Under the pieces are notes generated by a model. The model ran no database searches. It saw only the letters and a program-made list of their open reading frames with translations, and was not told where the DNA came from. Shown one piece after another: positions 1 through 9,188 of a stretch of 64,000 nt of DNA. Numbering within the stretch: the first letter of the stretch is position 1; each line of letters starts with the position of its first letter. This DNA comes from an uncultured Cellvibrionales bacterium. GTDB lineage: Bacteria; Pseudomonadota; Gammaproteobacteria; Pseudomonadales; Cellvibrionaceae. The stretch is from assembly GCA_913020115.1 (NCBI GenBank), contig CAJWBQ010000008.1:58864-122863 (forward strand), read 5' to 3'. The position numbers and the translations under genes were made by a program.

Positions 1-1461
1 ACGATTCATCTCTGATAAACGTGAATTCGCCTGAAAAATAAATATCCCTGCAAACAGCAGCAGCACCAACAATCTATTCAGTGATGTACTTGACCTTTCT
101 TCTTGATAGGAAAATTTAGGCACTTGTGATAAATCGGCGAGCGTGACGCGAGGGACGCAGCCTTCACAGGGTTTAAAGTCTCCACGTTCATGAGCTTTCG
201 CAATACTGTCCCGAAAGAAACTCCTCAAGGCTTCATGGTGCGACAAGACTTGTTCAATAAAGTCTTGATGACGCATTAAGCCATTGCCAGACAAGCTAAA
301 TAACGCAGTTTGCAATATTGTTGCAGGCGATAAATAGCTAAATTGCGCTGCCCGATTTTGCTGAGCCATTAATACCTCTTGGAAGGCATCGTCGTAGGGC
401 AACATTGCCTTTTCAAGTGCGGTGATTTTGGCAATTCTTTTAATTGAGTAACTTGTATTACCCTCCTCGGCGGCCTTGCTGGAGGGGGGTTTCCTAGCCA
501 ACTCAGGGTGATCCTGGAAATACTGGGCCATCACTTTACTTACCGATCTATCTACTTTATCCGACTTATCTCGTAGAACATCCACATATTCAATACGCGA
601 AGGGGACGTATTTAGCGTCACTATCATGGTATTGAGTAGTGCGGGCACTATAACAACAAAGCCCAACCAAGTGATGACTAATACTGCGGCATTGTAGGCT
701 GAGGTTTTTCCGTAACTTATTACTAATGCGCTCAAGGCCAGCCAAAATACCGCATATGCCAGTATTAAAAAGACAAGCATACCTACTGTCAGTAAACTGA
801 TGCTGGTACTAAATAGTAGCAATGCAACAACAGAAATTAATAGTAGTGGGAAAATAATAATACTCGCTCTTACAATCAGTTGATTGAACAGAAGTCGCAG
901 CGGTGACAGGCCCTGCAGCATTAAGATACGCAATTGTCCCGACTGTTTTTCTTGTGACAATGCGTTAAAGGAAACACCTATTAACAGCAAGGGAAGCACA
1001 TAGATAAGAAAAAATGCGAGATCAAACTTACCGATCAATAAAGCTAATGGGTGCACCACTTCATATTGATGAATAAACGCTTGTTTTTGCGTCACTAACA
1101 TCTTAAAGAAACTCGGTTGCACATCACTTTGGCCTATCGCTATCGCTGCGCTAGGCAGAGAAGGTTTATTCGCATAGTTAACCAGTAAATAGAATGCTTG
1201 CCCTCGCAAATCGTATGGGTCGTCCCACCAGTTAATCGGCTGCTTTAGTGCTAGGCGTTCAACTAAACCTTTCTTGGAGGTGGCTAATGCTCGCTCTTGC
1301 TCTTGTTCGGAACTTTCGATCAGCGCGTTTTGTGTAGCGACCCACTGGTGGCCGTTATAACTCGCCAAAGCACTCAAAAATACAGTAACGATGACCAACA
1401 GCCATAATAATCGCTCCCGCAGCAAATTTTTCAATTCACACAAACAAATAAGTAAATTCAT
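1..1461 (-). CDS. ABC-2 type permease, DUF3526-like (C-terminus cut by window edge)
   Basis: The frame stays open from an ATG at 1459-1461 to the left edge (487 codons), so probably only a few C-terminal residues are missing. A first membrane segment lies at about residues 17-35, followed by an extracytoplasmic domain, a block of hydrophobic segments at about 145-260, a second soluble domain, and a last hydrophobic segment running into the edge. This is the layout of the DUF3526 permeases that come as tandem pairs with one ATPase. The start overlaps the stop of the upstream permease by one base (TAATG), which points to translational coupling. Substrate is unknown. The TonB receptor upstream suggests a role linked to metal or siderophore handling, but that is inference. 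Confidence 0.85.
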   Translation of the reverse strand, partial: MNLLICLCELKNLLRERLLWLLVIVTVFLSALASYNGHQWVATQNALIESSEQEQERALATSKKGLVERLALKQPINWWDDPYDLRGQAFYLLVNYANKPSLPSAAIAIGQSDVQPSFFKMLVTQKQAFIHQYEVVHPLALLIGKFDLAFFLIYVLPLLLIGVSFNALSQEKQSGQLRILMLQGLSPLRLLFNQLIVRASIIIFPLLLISVVALLLFSTSISLLTVGMLVFLILAYAVFWLALSALVISYGKTSAYNAAVLVITWLGFVVIVPALLNTMIVTLNTSPSRIEYVDVLRDKSDKVDRSVSKVMAQYFQDHPELARKPPSSKAAEEGNTSYSIKRIAKITALEKAMLPYDDAFQEVLMAQQNRAAQFSYLSPATILQTALFSLSGNGLMRHQDFIEQVLSHHEALRSFFRDSIAKAHERGDFKPCEGCVPRVTLADLSQVPKFSYQEERSSTSLNRLLVLLLFAGIFIFQANSRLSEMNR

Positions 1462-2867
1462 TATTTACCCTCATTTTTTATGCGTTGTACCGCTAGACAA
1501 GCTAGAAACATCAGCAACACCAACCAGCAAACCAGATATATTGCTGCTCGTCCGTAATGCTTAGCCAGCGTATCAATGGGTGGGTATTGATAAGAAAACT
1601 CAGGAATTCTCTCCCAGAGCTGATGATCTCCCTGATAACTCTCACCGTCACTTTTTTTGGTTAATCCATTTTCTTTCAAATCACCGTTTAGAATTTCTTG
1701 CATCAAACGACGATGTTTTTCCCCGGCATTAGAAAACAATACATGGTGCGGCAGGTCAGTTGCAGCTGCTGACATGGAAATGGCTTGCAAAGCGATAAAT
1801 GGGCTTAGAATTCCCGCACTTTGATAGTGAAAACCTTGCGCATCAAGCTGTATTTGCCGCTGACCAAACAAACGGTCAAAAACCTTGTCTGCATATTGTT
1901 CGCCAAACTGCAATTGTGCACCTGACCAAGCAAACGGCAACTCATCAACACTCTTGACACCAAATTCATCTAAGGTGTCTTGCTTGAACTTAGTAATCGC
2001 TTGCTGTCGTTCTGGCGTATAGATTTCTGATTCTAATTTCGATAGAAAAATTTGCGATGACGGGGTGGGAAATTTCGATTCAGCATTAGCGATAGCCAAT
2101 TTTGGCAAGAATAGACAGGTCGACGCCCAAACTACCAACAAACTAATTAGAGCGCTGCGCGCTGTACGAGAGTAACTAGATATGACTAAAGTTAACAATA
2201 CCCAAATTAAGATATACACCCCGTAACTGATGAGAAATAAAGCGCTCCGATAAGCGGTAATACTGCTTCCAAATACAAGCGTGAATAGTATATAAAGCAC
2301 GAGCGGTACGAAGAACAACAGCGCAAATCCGTAAATGGATAGTGTTTTAGCGATGAAGAACCTCTTAGGACAAAGACCGTTGGCAAGAAGTTGTTTTAAT
2401 GTGCCTGATTCTCTCTCTGCGGCAACACTGTGGAAGCCAAACAAAATAATGAGCAAGGGGAGCAGTGTTTGCAGAATAAACGCTGGGCTTAAATTTCCAA
2501 AGCGTTGCATCTGTATCGCGTCTTGAATACCTCGAAACAAAGTCTCATTTCTCTTATGGGCTTCCAAACGCAACACCACTCCCTGATAGTCAGTCAAGCC
2601 GGGATCCAAGACCGATAAGCCAGTATCGGGTTTGACGACATAAACGCCGTAATGCGCCGCAGAGTGAGGGTCTTTACCTCCTTGTTCTAGCCAGCGTTCA
2701 CGTTCAGATTTTTCCACTTGTTGTTTTTGTACTTGCACTTGTTGATAACTATGCCAACTTGATAACAATGCACAAGCAAGTAAAACTAGGACAATGCAAC
2801 TAAGCCATAAAGTACGGCCTTCGCGACGACCTTCGAGCCATTCTTTCTTTAAGGTGAGCGTTAACAT
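1461..2867 (-). CDS. ABC-2 type permease, DUF3526-like
   Basis: This 468-residue integral membrane protein has a first membrane segment at about residues 22-40, a periplasmic loop, a cluster of hydrophobic segments at about 130-260, a long soluble segment, and a final membrane helix close to the C-terminus (a run of Leu, Val, Cys and Ala before a basic tail). It has the same architecture as the following gene, and the two probably form a heterodimeric channel driven by the ATPase encoded just upstream. The start lies inside the end of the ATPase gene (7-base overlap), so all three are one translational unit. Family assignment is good; the transported compound cannot be told from sequence. Confidence 0.88.
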   Translation of the reverse strand: MLTLTLKKEWLEGRREGRTLWLSCIVLVLLACALLSSWHSYQQVQVQKQQVEKSERERWLEQGGKDPHSAAHYGVYVVKPDTGLSVLDPGLTDYQGVVLRLEAHKRNETLFRGIQDAIQMQRFGNLSPAFILQTLLPLLIILFGFHSVAAERESGTLKQLLANGLCPKRFFIAKTLSIYGFALLFFVPLVLYILFTLVFGSSITAYRSALFLISYGVYILIWVLLTLVISSYSRTARSALISLLVVWASTCLFLPKLAIANAESKFPTPSSQIFLSKLESEIYTPERQQAITKFKQDTLDEFGVKSVDELPFAWSGAQLQFGEQYADKVFDRLFGQRQIQLDAQGFHYQSAGILSPFIALQAISMSAAATDLPHHVLFSNAGEKHRRLMQEILNGDLKENGLTKKSDGESYQGDHQLWERIPEFSYQYPPIDTLAKHYGRAAIYLVCWLVLLMFLACLAVQRIKNEGK

Positions 2868-3598
2868 GTGCTGACCGCCCGTACATGTTGTAGATAGAGC
2901 GACTCTAGCTCTGCATCCTTAATGGCGTCTCCGCCCAAGCTATGTACCAGTTGACCTTTATTCATAATAGCGACAGAGTGCGCGTCTTCCTGAGCACGAT
3001 ACAAATCATGGGTCGCCATGAGTATCGCTACGCCCTCTTTAGCGAGGGTCTGAATGAGCTCACTAAATTCATGACTCGCCGAAGGATCTAGGCCTGAAGT
3101 CGGTTCATCCAAAACAAGTGCTTTGGCATTTTTTGCTAAGGCAATTGCGATACCCACTTTCTGGCGCATACCCTTAGAGTAACTACCAACAGGCTTATCA
3201 ATGGCATAATCAGGTAAATTAACCTCATTAAGTAGCAACCTAAATTGCGCTGTACTTTTTTCTACGCCAGCCACTTCACTCATGTAAACTAAGTTTTCTT
3301 GACCACTCAACTTAGGGTAAAGAGCTACTTGCTCAGGAATATAAGCTAGCTGTTTTCGCACGGCTACAACATCTACAACAGGGTCAATTCCAGCTATAGT
3401 CACCCGACCACTCTCGGGCTTTAAAAATCCTAAAAGACAGTTTATCGTAGTTGTTTTCCCTGCCCCATTGGGCCCAAGTAGTGCGAGTATTTCCCCTTGC
3501 TTAACGGTAAAAGAAATATTGTCGACGGCCTGATATTCTGCGAACCTCTTGCTAAGATGATTAACTGATATCACGTTAACTCGATCATCATTACTCAT
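2861..3598 (-). CDS. ABC transporter ATP-binding protein
   Basis: This cytoplasmic ATPase of 245 residues powers the two permeases that follow. All nucleotide-binding motifs are present: Walker A GPNGAGKT at residues 42-49, signature SYSKGMRQ at 139-146, Walker B LVLDEP at 161-166 and the switch histidine at 197 in ATHD. The sequence is closest in style to the ABC-2 export ATPases (CcmA/NosF/GldA group). It ends 7 bases inside the next permease gene. The 162-base gap to the TonB receptor upstream shows no clear terminator, so co-transcription with the receptor is possible. Export or remodelling rather than uptake is more usual for this class. Confidence 0.93.
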   Translation of the reverse strand: MSNDDRVNVISVNHLSKRFAEYQAVDNISFTVKQGEILALLGPNGAGKTTTINCLLGFLKPESGRVTIAGIDPVVDVVAVRKQLAYIPEQVALYPKLSGQENLVYMSEVAGVEKSTAQFRLLLNEVNLPDYAIDKPVGSYSKGMRQKVGIAIALAKNAKALVLDEPTSGLDPSASHEFSELIQTLAKEGVAILMATHDLYRAQEDAHSVAIMNKGQLVHSLGGDAIKDAELESLYLQHVRAVSTC

Positions 3599-3760
3599 AA
3601 TTATTTTTCTCGAAATTAGTTAGTTTATTAAAAATAAGAAACACTTATCCATCGGACAATGAGAGTTAAAAACGTGTTAAAATGATAAGCTTGCGACCGT
3701 AGTTAACTTAGTCCTTAATCCGTTTTCCTCAGGGGTTTTCTTGCAAACTCATGATAGTAT

Positions 3761-5884
3761 TTAAAAATCGAAAGAAGCAGAAAGTACTACTGTACGGCCG
3801 CGGCCTGGCGCGACTCCCCAATCGATGCCTTTGGCACCTGCAGACAACCAATATTCTTTACCGAACATATTCTCAACTCTTAAGCGCAAGGTGGTATCCA
3901 ACGAGGCCAGTTCGTAGCGGAAACCAGTATCAACCCGCGTATAACTCGGCATTGCTAGGGTATTTCGTACGCTCTGCTGACGTTCTCCGACGTAAATAAC
4001 ACCCAAATTGGCATATAAACCTTCAACCATCCCTAAGCGATAATCGAAAAATACGTTCGCCTGAAGTCTGGGCACATTGCCAGGACGGTTACCATTTAAT
4101 GCCCCCTCCCCTTCAAGCTTGTTTACTTTAGCCTCCATTGCCGTAAACGACGCAACCAATGAAAGATTGTTGGTCACTTCGCCGTTAATGTTAAACTCTA
4201 AACCTCGATGAGATTGCACTCCATCTTGCACAAAGTAATTACTAAAGTGATTGTGATATTCAAGCATTTTTTCAATGTCAAATATCGCAATGGTATAGGT
4301 GGCATTAGCGGTGCGGTATTTAATACCGACTTCAAGCTGCTCACTTTCTTGTGCGCCTAGAGACTCGCCTTCATTTATTGCTCCGCTACCAAACACAGCA
4401 ACACCACCCTCACCCACACCTTCCGTGTAGCTAAAGTAAACCGAAGCATTATCACTAGGGGTATAATTTAGCGCTAGCATAGGTACGTTAAAGATTTCAT
4501 CGTCCAAAGTAAGTTGCTCACTTTGCGGCGTACGTTGCTGTTTTTGGTAGCGAATGTGACGTATACCTACAGTGGCGTATATGTGCTCAATCAACTTAAC
4601 TTTGTCTGTGATGAATACGGAGCTTTCTGTGGTATTGGTTCGTGTGGCTTGTGGGTACTCAGGGTAATCGGGCTTTTCAGTATATACCGGCTTAAAAATA
4701 TTGCTTATTGGATTTTCAACATTAAACCAACGTCCATCATTTGATTTATAATCTCTAATGCTAAGGCCTGCAACTAAATCATGTTTAACATTGCCCGTTA
4801 AAAATCCTCCACTTAAAAAGCTGTGCGCCGATAAGGTTTGGTAAGTTTCATCTGGGGTTATCAATATGTCAGAGTAAATTACATCGCCCTGCAAATTCAC
4901 TTCATAGATATCAGGAAATATAGTGAAACGGTCGTTGCCGGCATGTGCTATCTGGGTAATCCATTGCCAGTTTTCTGACAAGCGATAATCCGCCCTAAGC
5001 GCTAAGTTTACTGCTTCCGTTTCATACAATGCCCAAGGTTGACCCAATAACACCTCACTGGTATCAAGGTACGGCGGCAACACTTTTCTACTGCTATCAC
5101 TGGGATCGCTTGCCAAACCAATTAATGGCTGAGAAACCATCGACTTATCTTGGTAATCCATATCAGCTCGTATTAGCAATTCATCTGTCACTTGCCAATC
5201 AATAGCGCCACTGATGAAATATCTTTCTAAATCATCTCCTCCCGTAAAGTCACCTGTATCTTCTACAGCCGCGTTAAGACGATATGCTAGTTCTGAGTCG
5301 CCAAACTTACCGCTGGTATCTAAGTGCAAATATCGTCCCTCACGACTACGGAGTTCCGCGGTGATATCAGTAAAGTTTTCTAGGCTCGGTCGTTTGGTAA
5401 CATAATTGACGCTTCCACCGGGATTATTAAACCCGGAAATGAGGCTTGATGGCCCTTTAAGTACATCAATACGTTGGATGTTCTCTAGTGCTACGTCTTG
5501 AAAAGGCGCTACCGCTAAGCCATCGCGACGCAAGCCGTTTGTCCAGTCCAACTGAAAACCGCGAAGACTGACAAAATCAAAAACATTGCCTATGGCAGTA
5601 TTTTGTATAGAGGCATCATTGCTAAGTATTTCAGCTAAAGTTCGCGATCGCTGATTGACGATTAATTCTTCAGAGAATGACTGAATAGAGATAGGAAGCG
5701 TAAGCGGATCTTTAATACCTAAGGACGCCGCATTGACATCTCGGGCATCATATAAAGGAGCTCGGGTTCCCCTTACTTCAATGGTTTCTATACCCTTTAC
5801 TTTTACAGCGTCTTGCACTGCAAACGCCTGACTCATTGCAGCTATCCATAAACACACACCACCTGAAACCACTGACTTACTCAT
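3761..5884 (-). CDS. TonB-dependent siderophore receptor
   Basis: This outer-membrane receptor of 707 residues has a signal peptide (about residues 1-22), a plug domain with the siderophore-receptor signature (a 'VSLRGFQLDW' stretch near 105-115 and 'IDVLKGPSSL' near 140-150, then NPGGSVNYVTKRP), a 22-stranded barrel, and a C-terminal strand ending in Phe. The TonB box is probably the ETIEVRG stretch right after the signal peptide. The plug resembles FhuA/FoxA-type ferric siderophore receptors more than the other TBDTs here, which are of the 'VTAQKR' type. The ABC genes follow on the same strand. No good Fur box was seen upstream; a 12-bp palindrome lies about 70 bases before the start. Confidence 0.92.
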   Translation of the reverse strand: MSKSVVSGGVCLWIAAMSQAFAVQDAVKVKGIETIEVRGTRAPLYDARDVNAASLGIKDPLTLPISIQSFSEELIVNQRSRTLAEILSNDASIQNTAIGNVFDFVSLRGFQLDWTNGLRRDGLAVAPFQDVALENIQRIDVLKGPSSLISGFNNPGGSVNYVTKRPSLENFTDITAELRSREGRYLHLDTSGKFGDSELAYRLNAAVEDTGDFTGGDDLERYFISGAIDWQVTDELLIRADMDYQDKSMVSQPLIGLASDPSDSSRKVLPPYLDTSEVLLGQPWALYETEAVNLALRADYRLSENWQWITQIAHAGNDRFTIFPDIYEVNLQGDVIYSDILITPDETYQTLSAHSFLSGGFLTGNVKHDLVAGLSIRDYKSNDGRWFNVENPISNIFKPVYTEKPDYPEYPQATRTNTTESSVFITDKVKLIEHIYATVGIRHIRYQKQQRTPQSEQLTLDDEIFNVPMLALNYTPSDNASVYFSYTEGVGEGGVAVFGSGAINEGESLGAQESEQLEVGIKYRTANATYTIAIFDIEKMLEYHNHFSNYFVQDGVQSHRGLEFNINGEVTNNLSLVASFTAMEAKVNKLEGEGALNGNRPGNVPRLQANVFFDYRLGMVEGLYANLGVIYVGERQQSVRNTLAMPSYTRVDTGFRYELASLDTTLRLRVENMFGKEYWLSAGAKGIDWGVAPGRGRTVVLSASFDF

Positions 5885-6330
5885 TCTAAACCCAATTTAT
5901 AAATACACTGAAGCTAAGTAATCCGAAGACACCTAGTAGGAGATCGTTAATGTTATGTTATAACATCTCTTGCCGAAGTCAACAGGATTATGCTCCAGAG
6001 TTCACCTCATGAAATAGATGGCGATCCAAAAAGAACTAGCTATACGGAGATCTCGAGATGAATAAACGGTATTTGACGAACAAATCTTCAAATCCATTAA
6101 GAGTAAGGAGCGGGGTCTAAACCTGAGGAGCTCTTCTGCGAGTGAAGGGGGTCTAGCGCCTCATATTGCGGCAAAGCGCAAATATGGCGTTGAAGTTAAC
6201 GAGGCTAAACGCTGGATATTGCCTTAGGCCAAGAACAGAAAATTTCCTATTCCTGACTTCATTAGCCTCCATATTGAGCTGAGTCAGAATCCCGTCTGAA
6301 GTGAGGAGATTCTTCTGTCAGCTTATGAAT
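5885..6330. other. Intergenic stretch with no convincing gene
   Basis: This 446-base gap holds the palindrome above and an open frame without a start codon (about 6068-6228, rightward, ending in TAG) whose C-terminal part is basic and looks protein-like (KRKYGVEVNEAKRW). It could be a decayed gene end, but it is too short to assign. Nothing else was recognised. Confidence 0.4.
5955..5966. promoter_or_regulatory. 12-bp perfect palindrome upstream of the siderophore receptor
   Basis: ATGTTATAACAT is perfectly self-complementary and lies about 70 bases before the receptor start in an AT-rich stretch. It is a candidate operator. It does not fit the Fur consensus and the binding protein is unknown. 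Confidence 0.3.
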
Positions 6331-6468
6331 TCAGTTTATGACCACCACAATGGAAAGTAAGGCATAGTCTAATGCCCCGGCGATCAGCGGCACTAAAAAT
6401 AGGAAGGCGATATTACTGAAACTGAAATAATAGCTGAGCGGACTTTGAGTCTTGATTATTGACGACAT
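6331..6468 (-). CDS. Small hydrophobic membrane protein (45 aa)
   Basis: A short frame from ATG at 6466-6468 to TGA at 6331-6333 encodes 45 residues. The start is supported by an AAGGA ribosome-binding site 8 bases upstream. After a short polar N-terminus with one Lys, nearly all of residues 12-44 is hydrophobic (FLFLVPLIAGALDYALLSIVVVI), with a single Asp in the middle, which suggests one long or two short membrane helices. It is a single gene between two operons, downstream of the StyA-like gene's probable terminator. No family is recognised. An ATG three codons further upstream is in frame but sits directly on the ribosome-binding site. Confidence 0.5.
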   Translation of the reverse strand: MSSIIKTQSPLSYYFSFSNIAFLFLVPLIAGALDYALLSIVVVIN

Positions 6469-6644
6469 AGTAAACATCCTTGATATGTATTAATTCCTTG
6501 TCAAAATAGCTTAGGCCCTAAAATCACACTCCACAAGAACTTGACAATAGCTTTGCGAACTCGGTGAGACTAATTCGCTATATAAACGTAGGAAGTCCAA
6601 ACGAATAAACGCAAAGCATTTCATAATCATAGAAAACAAACATT

Positions 6645-6671
6645 CGGGTACGAGGATTACTCCTCAACCCG
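6645..6671 (-). terminator. Probable terminator after the StyA-like gene
   Basis: A hairpin with arms CGGGT+GAGGA and TCCTC+ACCCG, a small bulge and a TTAC loop lies 9 bases after the stop of the monooxygenase gene. The leftward strand continues with a T-rich stretch (TGTTTGTTTTC), so it may act as an intrinsic terminator. Confidence 0.5.
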
Positions 6672-6679
6672 GAAAAAGA

Positions 6680-7909
6680 TTATGCTTCAGCCGTAAGGGA
6701 CTCCATGTATTTCTCGGCCGCGTCGGCTTGCATAAACCAGGGGAAATAATCATGTGGAGTATCAAAGGCATTGGCAATTTTCTTTGCCGTTTCATTATGT
6801 GTATTTGCCAAGCCTAACAAGGCCTGAACATGCGGTTCTGGTGGCAGCAGTAATCCGTTGGTCCACTCCACAACATATTTTGCTATTGACCAAAACGTTT
6901 CGAAGGTTTCACTCATCCACTGTTCATCGAAGGGCAGGTCTTTTCGCGAGACAATCGCATTCAAATACACTTTCGCCGCTTTACTGGCATTATTTGACCC
7001 CTGCCCGGTGATTGGGTCATTTAGACAGACGGCATCGCCAATGCCCATGATTTTTGCACCAGAAGGCAATGTGCCTACAGCGTGTTTGATCGTCGGGGGA
7101 AATCGTCCCGCGAGTCGCCCGTTGTCGTCAGTCAACTCAATATCTTTGCAACGGTGTACCTGTGCAGGTACAAACCTTTCAACCAATTGCTTGCTAAGCG
7201 CTAAGTGCTGCTCCGGTGTGTCGACACCCTTCCAGCAATCCATCTCCCCTCCAGGAATGCCTTCGAAAACCATGATATGACACGGCCCGGTGGTAGTGAG
7301 CGCGGGGAAAACAAAATATTCGCCGACACCAGGAATTAGATTAAAGGCTACCGTACTATAGTCTTCCTCGAGCGGCATATTGTTCACGTAACTTAAACCT
7401 AGGGCGCGCATTGGTTTGTCGAAACTGCTCCGTTGTGCGTCACGTTTAAATAACTGCCCCACCTCCCCTTTGCCCGAAGCAACCAGTACCAGATCGGCCT
7501 CCGCAGCATATTCCTCCAACTCTTCAATGCCAGCATCACAGATATCGAGGGTGCCACCCAAGTTTTCGAACTCCTGCATCCAGCGAGGCATTTTCACTCG
7601 CTGGTCAACAGACTGCGCCGAACGATCTAGCTTTCCCTGCCAATTAATCACCTGATTACCGTCTGGCCCATTCATCGAAAACCCAATGCCGCCTATGTCT
7701 GGGCAATCACTATCCCAATAATTCAGCCCCAGTTCTTTTTCGTAAGAGCGTGAGGTTCCAAACATACACTGACTGGATAGAATTCTACCACCAGCAACCT
7801 CGTCAGCCGTTTTATTGGTGACAATTCTCACTTGATACCCTTGTTTTAATAAACCTATTCCGAGCTGAAGTCCCGATTGGCCGGCACCAATAATTGTTAT
7901 GTTTCGCAT
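6680..7909 (-). CDS. StyA-like FAD-dependent monooxygenase (styrene/indole monooxygenase family)
   Basis: This 409-residue protein matches the oxygenase component of two-component styrene/indole monooxygenases (StyA, about 415 residues): N-terminal Rossmann motif GAGQSGLQLG at residues 8-17, a central 'LVLVASGKGEVG' segment, and a C-terminal flavin-binding stretch GIGDAVCLNDPITGQGSNNAS near 295-315. In this family it takes FADH2 from a separate reductase and inserts one oxygen into a vinyl or indole double bond; relatives may attack N or S. A candidate reductase is encoded at 14309-15238. The gene follows the XylS-type regulator on the same strand with a 185-base gap. Substrate is not determined; an aromatic compound is likely. 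N-oxygenation of an amine to an oxime would link it to the aldoxime dehydratase but is speculative. Confidence 0.85.
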   Translation of the reverse strand: MRNITIIGAGQSGLQLGIGLLKQGYQVRIVTNKTADEVAGGRILSSQCMFGTSRSYEKELGLNYWDSDCPDIGGIGFSMNGPDGNQVINWQGKLDRSAQSVDQRVKMPRWMQEFENLGGTLDICDAGIEELEEYAAEADLVLVASGKGEVGQLFKRDAQRSSFDKPMRALGLSYVNNMPLEEDYSTVAFNLIPGVGEYFVFPALTTTGPCHIMVFEGIPGGEMDCWKGVDTPEQHLALSKQLVERFVPAQVHRCKDIELTDDNGRLAGRFPPTIKHAVGTLPSGAKIMGIGDAVCLNDPITGQGSNNASKAAKVYLNAIVSRKDLPFDEQWMSETFETFWSIAKYVVEWTNGLLLPPEPHVQALLGLANTHNETAKKIANAFDTPHDYFPWFMQADAAEKYMESLTAEA

Positions 7910-8094
7910 GCATTTACCCTTCCTGTTCTATCTTGGGGATATTGCTTAGAACACTCTGAAATGGCGACTAAGCTCGACAAATTAGAGAGTAACAACCAGG
8001 GGCTTGAGCAAGCAATTCAATGCCTGCAATGGCTATGCAAATACCGCACCTTAGTCATATCAGAAGGAAAGAACATGAAATTTAGAGAGGATAA

Positions 8095-9078
8095 TTACTG
8101 CGCGTTCTTGACCGTTTGCGAAGGGGTTTCACCATAGGAGTTTTTATATATAGCCGCAAACCTGCCCAGTTGAGTCACACCAAGCCGAGTTAATATGTCC
8201 GTCACCGTATCATCGCTTTTCGCGGCCATAAGACAATGGCGGGCTTGCTCAAGACGAAATTGCTGAAGGCGTTTCATTGGCGTAATACCACGAAACCGTT
8301 TAAAAGCATCAAACAATGATCGTGCACTGACACCACAGACTTCAACTAAGTCAACAATATTTATAGGCACACTTAGGTTTTCAAGCATAAATGCTTCTGC
8401 TTGTTTAACATGCTTCGGTGCTATGGCGTTTTGATTAACGTCCAGCAAAGAAGAATAATTATGCGGCAATGCATGCAAAAGGTTAGCAATAATAGTTGTT
8501 TCGATATTCTTCTTTTCAGCCTGACCTAGATAGGAAAAAGAACCTTCATCTATATCGGCAACCATGCACTTTATATAGCGCCACCATGAATTCATCCGCC
8601 GATTCTCGCTCAATGAGATCAGCGGATCAAAAGTCAATGGTTTAGTAATTTCACTGTGTGAAAGACGACTTAAGGCTTGCTCTATCGAGGAGCGTTTTAT
8701 TTGCACCATTAGTTGCTGGCAACCTTCGTCCCACACCATCGATGTTTTTTCAGAAGGATTGATGATCGTCGCCACCTCGCTGTGGCTGAGTACTTCCTGC
8801 TGGCAAGTATGCACTGTCGCCGTACTGCTATTCAGAGGTAGCTGCAAGAGGTAGAAATCATCAAGAAAGCCCGGATTAATAATCACCTTCGAAGAATAAG
8901 TCATATAATTGACAGACAGATCATCAATTGGGACATAGTTATGAATAGCTAGGAAAGGGTCATTGTGACTGGCGTTCGCTAAGGTAAGTTTATGGTCACA
9001 ATAAACGCCGCTAATCAATTTGCGCGCGTGGTCAAGGTGTTCAGTATTGACTAGCGTATGATCATTTAGCGGTGTCAT
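8095..9078 (-). CDS. AraC-family regulator, XylS-like
   Basis: This 327-residue regulator has an N-terminal ligand-sensing domain of the AraC-binding-like type (about residues 20-200) and a C-terminal pair of helix-turn-helix motifs (about 225-325). The DNA-binding part has the XylS-type ending LGRFAAIYKNSYGETPSQT, as in activators of benzoate and other aromatic pathways. It lies upstream of the StyA-like gene on the same strand and probably controls it; a terminator separates it from the SDR gene. The effector is unknown, probably an aromatic acid or amine. Confidence 0.87.
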   Translation of the reverse strand: MTPLNDHTLVNTEHLDHARKLISGVYCDHKLTLANASHNDPFLAIHNYVPIDDLSVNYMTYSSKVIINPGFLDDFYLLQLPLNSSTATVHTCQQEVLSHSEVATIINPSEKTSMVWDEGCQQLMVQIKRSSIEQALSRLSHSEITKPLTFDPLISLSENRRMNSWWRYIKCMVADIDEGSFSYLGQAEKKNIETTIIANLLHALPHNYSSLLDVNQNAIAPKHVKQAEAFMLENLSVPINIVDLVEVCGVSARSLFDAFKRFRGITPMKRLQQFRLEQARHCLMAAKSDDTVTDILTRLGVTQLGRFAAIYKNSYGETPSQTVKNAQ

Positions 9079-9143
9079 ATTATTTCAAAACCCGTTTGTC
9101 CCAATAACAGAAGCTCCAATTTAGTCTTTTTAGCTTGTACTGT

Positions 9144-9177
9144 AAATAAGCACTCATTCAGCGAGGAGTGCTTATTT
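9144..9177 (-). terminator. Terminator hairpin after the SDR gene
   Basis: Perfect 12-base arms AAATAAGCACTC and GAGTGCTTATTT enclose a 10-base loop, 12 bases after the SDR stop. The distal arm ends in TTATTT on the leftward strand. It separates the SDR/TBDT unit from the regulator/monooxygenase unit. Confidence 0.7.
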
Positions 9178-9188
9178 TAGTTTGAAGA

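Noticed and set aside
5885..5980. Fur box before the siderophore receptor
   Set aside because: No stretch came close to the consensus; only an unrelated palindrome is present.
6068..6228. Transposase or gene remnant
   Set aside because: An open frame without start codon has a basic, protein-like end, but no inverted repeats, target duplication or known transposase motif was found.
7961..8137. Rightward frame of 58 codons between the StyA-like and AraC genes
   Set aside because: It has no ribosome-binding site and its end overlaps the AraC gene on the opposite strand. A small protein cannot be fully excluded.
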